From contig JAUJMQ010000016.1 in NCBI GenBank assembly GCA_030446775.1, positions 1 to 53,159 of the forward strand: a stretch of DNA of 53,159 bases. Direction: 5' to 3'. This document shows, one piece after another, positions 48,529 through 53,159 of this stretch. The notes beneath the pieces are model-generated. The model had not been told where the DNA came from and made no database searches. It worked only from the letters and a program-made list of their open reading frames with translations. The stretch's first letter is position 1; each line of letters starts with the position of its first letter. The DNA comes from Egibacteraceae bacterium. Lineage in GTDB: Bacteria > Actinomycetota > Nitriliruptoria > Euzebyales > Egibacteraceae. Both the position numbers and the translations under genes were made by a program.

Positions 48529-49626
48529 TCAACACACGTGTTCGGCGACGGTGGCGACGGCGGCGTCGAACGACGCGACGAACTTGTCGACCCCCTCGAC
48601 TTCCAGCTCCTTGGTCACCTGGTCGAGGTCGACGCCCTGCTCGGCGAGACGCTGCAGCTGCTGCTTGGCCTCCCCGCCCGTCCCCGACAGGCGGTCCTCG
48701 ACGACCCCGTGGTCGCGGAAGGCGTCCAGCGTCGCCTCGGGCATCGTGTTGACCGTCTCGGGGCCGGCGAGCTCCTCGACGTAGAGCACGTCGCGGTAAC
48801 GGGGGTCCTTCGTCGACGTCGACGCCCACAGCGGCCGCTGCACCCGCGCGCCCCGCCCGGCCAGCTCCTCCCAGTCCGGACCGGCGAAGACACGCTCGAA
48901 CGACTCGTAGGCCGCGCGGGCGTTGGCGATCGCGGCCGTCGCGACGCGCGGCTGCTCGTCGTCGCCGAGCAGCTCGTCGACCTTGGCGTCCACCCGGCTG
49001 ACGAAGAACGACGCGACGCTGGCCAGCGACGCGAGGTCGCCGCCGGCGTCGGCGCGCCGGCGCAGCCCCTCGAGGTAGGCGTTCATGACGGCCTCGTGGC
49101 GCGCCACGGAGAACAGGAGCGTGACGTTGACGTTGACGCCCTCGGCGAGCAGCCGCGGGATGGCACCCAGGCCCGGCTCGGTGCCGGGGACCTTGACCAT
49201 GAGGTTGGGCCGGTCGAGGTCGCGGAACAGCAGGAGCCCCTCGGCGACCGTCTCCTCGGTGTCGAACGCCTTGCCGGGGTCGACCTCGATCGACACGAAG
49301 CCCTTCGTCCGGCCCGAGTCGACGTACATCGGCATGAACCGGTCGCAGGCGTCGAGGATGTCGCGCTTCATCAGCGCCCACAGCGCGTCGCGCGGCTCGC
49401 TGCCGTGCAGCTCGGACAGCTGGTCGTCGTAGGCGTGGTCCGAGCCGAGGGCCTTCTCGAAGATCGACGGGTTCGAGGTGAGCCCCTGGATCTCGTCGGC
49501 GGCGATGAGCTTGGGCAGCAGACCGTCGGGCTGCAGGTACGAGCGGCTGATCGAGTCCAGCCACACCGCCTGGCCGAGGTCGTTGAGCTGCTGCAGCGGG
49601 TTGCGCAGGGTGGTGTCTCCAGTCAC
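48529..49626 (-). CDS. tal: Transaldolase
   Basis: The intact 365-residue enzyme has [20 protein letters not shown], the [13 protein letters not shown] motif, [15 protein letters not shown] and the Schiff-base Lys in [12 protein letters not shown]. Further C-terminal are [18 protein letters not shown] and [11 protein letters not shown]. This is the actinobacterial-length transaldolase of the non-oxidative pentose phosphate pathway. The GTG start overlaps the transketolase stop by four bases, so the two enzymes are made together. No island operator precedes this pair. Confidence 0.95.
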   Translation of the reverse strand: MTGDTTLRNPLQQLNDLGQAVWLDSISRSYLQPDGLLPKLIAADEIQGLTSNPSIFEKALGSDHAYDDQLSELHGSEPRDALWALMKRDILDACDRFMPMYVDSGRTKGFVSIEVDPGKAFDTEETVAEGLLLFRDLDRPNLMVKVPGTEPGLGAIPRLLAEGVNVNVTLLFSVARHEAVMNAYLEGLRRRADAGGDLASLASVASFFVSRVDAKVDELLGDDEQPRVATAAIANARAAYESFERVFAGPDWEELAGRGARVQRPLWASTSTKDPRYRDVLYVEELAGPETVNTMPEATLDAFRDHGVVEDRLSGTGGEAKQQLQRLAEQGVDLDQVTKELEVEGVDKFVASFDAAVATVAEHVC

Positions 49627-51641
49627 GAGAGGTCCGCCTCGGCGACATCGTCGTCGAAGTCGTCGGGCTCGCGGGCGAGCTCCTCGGCGGCGTCGGCCAC
49701 GGCTTCCGGGGTGAAGCCGAAGTACGCGAACACGTCGGCTGCGGGAGCGGAGGCGCCGAACTCGTCGATCCCGATCGACTCGTCGGCCCAGCTCGACCAG
49801 CCGAACGTCGTCGCCGCCTCGACCGACAGCGTGCTCGCGTAGACCGGGAGCACGGCCTCCTGGTAGGCCGGGTCCGCCGCCTCGAACAGCTCCCACGACG
49901 GCATCGACACGACCCGTGCGGTGACGCCACGGTCCGCGAGCAGATCGGCCGCCTCGACGCACAGCGAAACCTCCGACCCCGTGGCGAGCAGCACCACGTC
50001 GGGACGGTCGCCGCCGGCGCGGACGACGTAGGCGCCCTTGGCGACGGCGTCGGCGTCGGTTCCCTCGAGCACCGGCAGGTCCTGGCGCGACAGGGCGAGC
50101 AGGGTGGGGCCTTCGGTGTGGGTGACGGCGTGCCGCCAGGCGCCGACGGTCTCGCGCGCGTCGGCGGGTCGCAGGACGTGGAGGTTGGGCACGGCGCGCA
50201 GCGCGGCAAGGTGCTCGATCGGCTGGTGGGTCGGCCCGTCCTCGCCCAGCCCGATGGAGTCGTGGGTCATGACGTAGACGACGGGCAGACCCATCAGGCA
50301 GGCCATCCGCAGCGACGGTTTGAGGTAGTCGCTGAAGGTCAGGAACGTCCCGGCGAACGGACGGACCCCGCCGTGCAGCGCCAGCCCGTTCATCGCGGCG
50401 GCCATCGCGTGCTCGCGGACGCCGTAGTTGAGGTTGCGCCCGTCGAACGCCTGGCGCTCCACGAGGCCGGCGTCGTCGATGTCGCTGTTGTTCGACGTCG
50501 ACAGGTCCGCCGACCCGCCGAACAGCTCGGGCATCCTCGCCGCGATCGCGTTCATCACCTTGCCGGACGCCTTGCGCGTGGCGAGCTTGTCGCCGGTGTC
50601 GAACGCGGGCAGGTCGGCGTCCCAGCCGTCGGGCAAGCGCTTGGCCATGAGCCGCTCGAACTCGCCGGCGAGGTCGGGATGGTCGGCGCGGTAGCGCTCG
50701 AAGGCCTCCCGCCACTGGTCGTGGGCCTGTCGTCCGCGCTCGGTCTGGTCACTGGCCCGGCGCGCCGGCTCCGGGACGGTGAACGGCTCGTCGTAGGGCC
50801 ACCGGAGCGCGCGCTTGGCTCCCGCGATCTCCTCGTCGCCCAGCGGTGAGCCGTGGGCGCTGTAGGTGTCGGCCTTGGTGGGCGCGCCGTAGCCGATCGT
50901 CGACGGGTAGCGCACGAGCGTCGGGCGGCCGTCGGGGACTCCCGCCTGCTTGAGCACCGCGTCGACCTCGTCGAGGTCGTTGACGTCGGCGACCGCCAGC
51001 GTCCGCCAGCCGTAGGCCTCGTAGCGCGCGGCGACGTCCTCCGACAGGCTCTCGGACGCCGGGCCCGACAGGGTGATGCGGTTGTCGTCGTAGACGACGA
51101 CGAGCCGGTCCAGCCCCAGGTGACCGGCCAGGCTGCTCGCTTCCGACGCGACGCCCTCCATGATGTCGCCGTCGCTGGCGATGACCCAGGTGCGGTGGTC
51201 GACGACGTCGTGGCCGGGACGGTTGAAGCGCGCCGCGAGCAGGCGCTCGGCCAGCGCCATCCCGACCGCCGACCCCAGCCCCTGCCCCAGCGGGCCGGTG
51301 GTCATGTCCACACCGGGCGTCTCGAAGTGCTCGGGGTGTCCAGGGGTGGCGCTGTGGAGCGTGCGGAAGCTCTTGATCTCCGACAGCGGCAGGTCGTAGC
51401 CGGTCAGGTGCAGCAGCGAGTACAGCAGCATCGACGCGTGGCCGGCCGACAGCACGAACCGGTCTCGGTCCGGCCACTGCGGGTCGGCGGGGTCGTGGAC
51501 GAGATGGCGGGTGAACAGCACGTAGCCGAGCGGCGCGAGCGCCATCGGGGTGCCGGGATGACCGGAGTTCGCGTGCTGCACGGCGTCCATGGACAGCGTG
51601 CGGATCGTGTTGACGGCAAGAAGATCGACGTCGTCGGTCAC
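49623..51641 (-). CDS. tkt: Transketolase
   Basis: The intact 672-residue ThDP enzyme has [21 protein letters not shown], the ThDP motif [19 protein letters not shown] and the pyrimidine-domain segment [20 protein letters not shown]. It also has [20 protein letters not shown]. It shuttles two-carbon units between sugar phosphates in the Calvin or pentose phosphate cycle. The GTG at 51641 follows AGGAG at suitable distance. It is the first gene of a two-gene minus-strand operon with tal and diverges from a small membrane protein gene across 190 bp. Confidence 0.96.
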   Translation of the reverse strand: MTDDVDLLAVNTIRTLSMDAVQHANSGHPGTPMALAPLGYVLFTRHLVHDPADPQWPDRDRFVLSAGHASMLLYSLLHLTGYDLPLSEIKSFRTLHSATPGHPEHFETPGVDMTTGPLGQGLGSAVGMALAERLLAARFNRPGHDVVDHRTWVIASDGDIMEGVASEASSLAGHLGLDRLVVVYDDNRITLSGPASESLSEDVAARYEAYGWRTLAVADVNDLDEVDAVLKQAGVPDGRPTLVRYPSTIGYGAPTKADTYSAHGSPLGDEEIAGAKRALRWPYDEPFTVPEPARRASDQTERGRQAHDQWREAFERYRADHPDLAGEFERLMAKRLPDGWDADLPAFDTGDKLATRKASGKVMNAIAARMPELFGGSADLSTSNNSDIDDAGLVERQAFDGRNLNYGVREHAMAAAMNGLALHGGVRPFAGTFLTFSDYLKPSLRMACLMGLPVVYVMTHDSIGLGEDGPTHQPIEHLAALRAVPNLHVLRPADARETVGAWRHAVTHTEGPTLLALSRQDLPVLEGTDADAVAKGAYVVRAGGDRPDVVLLATGSEVSLCVEAADLLADRGVTARVVSMPSWELFEAADPAYQEAVLPVYASTLSVEAATTFGWSSWADESIGIDEFGASAPAADVFAYFGFTPEAVADAAEELAREPDDFDDDVAEADLS

Positions 51642-51747
51642 GGATGTCCGCTCCTGTGTGTGCCCTTCCCCGGCGGCGGGGCGGGTCGAGCCCCCATCCT
51701 GCCCGTTACGGCCGGCCGTCATCCGGGCCGACCGCCGCCGCCGACCG

Positions 51748-51760
51748 TTTCGGTCCGAAA
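51748..51760. promoter_or_regulatory. Perfect palindrome TTTCGG-T-CCGAAA in the divergent tkt gap
   Basis: A 13-base perfect inverted repeat lies between the divergent tkt and membrane protein genes and could be an operator or hairpin. It is unrelated to the island palindrome. Confidence 0.35.
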
Positions 51761-51833
51761 GGGCTCGGGTATCCGGACGGCGCCGCCGCCCGGGGACGCC
51801 GACCCCGCGCCCGGTCCGACGAGGGGTGCACCG

Positions 51834-52556
51834 ATGGAGCGCGACAGGGGAGTACGCGACCCCGACGGTATCGACCGGGGGCGGCTGGCCCCCGACGAGG
51901 CCGTCGAGGTCCGTGGCGAGGGGATCGACGTGGACCGCGTCCGCGACGATGTCGGCGTCACCGAGGCACGTGACCGCTTCGGTGGCGTGGACGTCCCGGC
52001 GATCCTCGCCGGCATGCTCGCCGCGCTGGGGACCGCGGTGCTCCTGGCGACCATCCTCGGCGGTGTCGGTGTGGCCAGCTACCAGGCCGGCTTCGACGGC
52101 GCGCAGCCGCTCACGATCGCGGGAGCCGTCGCCGGCCTGGTGACGGTGCTGATCTCGTTCCTCGTCGGCGGCTGGGTGGCAGGGCGGATCGCCCGCTACG
52201 ACGGGGGCCGCAACGGCCTGCTCACCGCGGTCGCGTTCCTGCTGCTCGCCGCGGTCGTCAGCGTGCTGGGAGCCGTCCTCGGCAACGACGCCGACCTGTT
52301 CTCCCGCGTCAACATGCCGCGCTGGTTCTCGCCCGACGCGACGACGCCCGTGGCCCTGATCGCGGGGTTGGTGGCGTTGCTCGTCATGCTCGGTGCGGGG
52401 TGGCTCGGGGGGCGCAAGGGCGAGCAGTACCACCGCCGCGCCGACGCCTTGCTGGTGCACACCCGTGAGGGCGGCGTCGTGCGGCAGGCCGGCCTGCAGC
52501 GCGGCGGCACCGTTGCGAGCGGCCGCCGCGACGGCGACACGCGGAGGAGCTCATGA
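51834..52556 (+). CDS. Four-segment membrane protein of unknown function
   Basis: The intact 240-residue protein has a hydrophilic N-terminus of about 50 residues rich in Asp and Arg. Four hydrophobic stretches follow: [62 protein letters not shown] and [21 protein letters not shown]. The basic C-terminus contains [13 protein letters not shown]. Glycine-rich helices resemble small actinobacterial stress-related membrane proteins. The ATG follows GAGGGG, and the stop overlaps the ATG of the DUF2382 gene, which suggests joint function. I recognise no family motif. Confidence 0.75.
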   Translation: MERDRGVRDPDGIDRGRLAPDEAVEVRGEGIDVDRVRDDVGVTEARDRFGGVDVPAILAGMLAALGTAVLLATILGGVGVASYQAGFDGAQPLTIAGAVAGLVTVLISFLVGGWVAGRIARYDGGRNGLLTAVAFLLLAAVVSVLGAVLGNDADLFSRVNMPRWFSPDATTPVALIAGLVALLVMLGAGWLGGRKGEQYHRRADALLVHTREGGVVRQAGLQRGGTVASGRRDGDTRRSS

Positions 52557-53011
52557 CCGACCCCATGACCGGCCCAAGGCCCGGAGACGACCGGCGCGAC
52601 GACGCCGACCTCGAGGCGGTCGCCGCCGAGGAGCGTCTGCGCACCGACACCGAGACCGACGAGGCCGGACGGCTCCGCTACCGCAAGGCGGTGGAGCACG
52701 ACCGGGTGGACAAGACCTATCCCCGCGGGATCGAGCACGCCGACGTCGAGCGGCAGGGCCCCGACGAGACCGACTCCGGGGAGATCCTCACACTGGAGGA
52801 CGGGTCGATCTCCGTGCCGGTGTTCGAAGAGCAGCTCGTCGTGACCAAGCGCCTGGTCGTACGCGAGCGGGTCGTCATCCGCAAGCACACCGTCACCGAG
52901 GAGCACCGGGTCACCGCCGACCTGCGCCGCGAGCGGCTGGAGATCGACGCCGACGAGGCCGTCGCCGACCGGGTCGCCGACGACACGGGCGACGCCGGCG
53001 GTGGCGGCTGA
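52553..53011 (+). CDS. DUF2382 (YsnF/AvaK-type) domain protein
   Basis: The intact 152-residue, highly charged protein has the DUF2382 pattern: SISVPVFEEQLVVTKRLVVR, followed by RVVIRKHTVTEEHRVTADLR and RERLEIDADE. In many bacteria this domain occurs in stress-induced proteins, often with PRC-barrel domains, and its molecular role is unknown. The N-terminal 70 residues are acidic and probably disordered. Its start overlaps the stop of the membrane protein gene (ATGA). An ATG five codons later is an alternative start. Confidence 0.88.
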   Translation: MTDPMTGPRPGDDRRDDADLEAVAAEERLRTDTETDEAGRLRYRKAVEHDRVDKTYPRGIEHADVERQGPDETDSGEILTLEDGSISVPVFEEQLVVTKRLVVRERVVIRKHTVTEEHRVTADLRRERLEIDADEAVADRVADDTGDAGGGG

Positions 53012-53052
53012 CAGACCGCGGCCCGACGCGGCCAGCCGCCCCGCCGCCGACC

Positions 53053-53159
53053 GGGTGCAGGTGCGGGCGCAGGCGCACCTGACCGCACCCGGATGGCCGT
53101 CGCGGGGCCGACCGGGCCGTCCTCGCCGCGACGGGGTGCAGGTGCGGGCGTAGGCGCAC
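53053..53159. repeat. 26-bp direct repeats at the right edge
   Basis: GGGTGCAGGTGCGGGCG followed by C/T-AGGCGCAC occurs at 53053-53078 and at 53134-53159, 81 bp apart, with one mismatch. The second copy ends at the window edge, so more copies may follow. No gene is seen in 53012-53159. Confidence 0.75.

Noticed and set aside
49623-52460. 945-codon minus-strand frame extending transketolase upstream
   Set aside because: Only the part from GTG 51641 is transketolase. The extension crosses the divergent promoter and lies antisense to the membrane protein gene.

Overview
This is a very GC-rich window with GTG and TTG starts, stop/start overlaps of the TGATG and GTGA type, short intergenic gaps and many acyl-CoA enzymes. 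Together with probable F420-dependent luciferase-like oxidoreductases this points to an actinobacterium, possibly a deep-branching lineage such as Nitriliruptoria or Acidimicrobiia (inference only). The sequence carries dozens of apparent frameshifts, mostly one-base losses in G or C runs. I therefore annotate interrupted genes as single genes and read most breaks as consensus errors.

Layout. 1-7.6 kb: a histidine kinase (cut by the window edge), a type IIA topoisomerase pair (B subunit, OsmC-like protein, A subunit) and a nitroreductase. 7.7-11.6 kb: an acyl-CoA mutase large subunit and acyl-CoA ligase, divergent from a TetR regulator. 11.6-13.1 kb: an IS110-family element. 13.3-48.5 kb: a catabolic and transport island. 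It holds an aminotransferase with a polar-amino-acid ABC transporter and two SDRs; an M24 peptidase with a second such transporter and a DMT permease; a binding protein with four luciferase-like oxidoreductases; a peptide-type binding protein with a complete 2-oxoacid dehydrogenase (E1a, E1b, E2, E3) and a DUF885 hydrolase; a minus-strand glutaredoxin operon; a MaoC/thioesterase pair; and a long operon with AtuA-like protein, enoyl-CoA hydratase, biotin-dependent acyl-CoA carboxylase, BioY, thiolase, HMG-CoA-synthase-like protein and DUF35 protein. 48.5-53.2 kb: transaldolase and transketolase, then a membrane protein and a DUF2382 protein.

The unifying feature is a palindrome, AACGA-N4-TCGTT with small variants, found nine times between 10.87 and 38.81 kb. 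One copy lies at the head of each transcription unit of the island, usually touching or lying inside a recognisable -35/-10 promoter, and two flank the TetR gene. I infer a local TetR regulon, probably sensing an acyl-CoA intermediate, that controls uptake, oxidation, CoA activation, beta-oxidation-like steps and carboxylation of a branched or terpenoid-like carbon source.

Other highlights. A glutaredoxin-like gene has an in-frame TGA exactly where the active-site cysteine belongs (U-x-x-C), a candidate selenoprotein. The IS110 element can be shown to have inserted at a CT dinucleotide inside a short repeat whose uninterrupted copy lies 35 kb away, and its non-coding end repeats the insertion junction, as expected of a bridge-RNA guide. 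A thiolase/HMGS-like/DUF35 triad resembles the archaeal complex, but the HMGS-like member lacks the catalytic cysteine.
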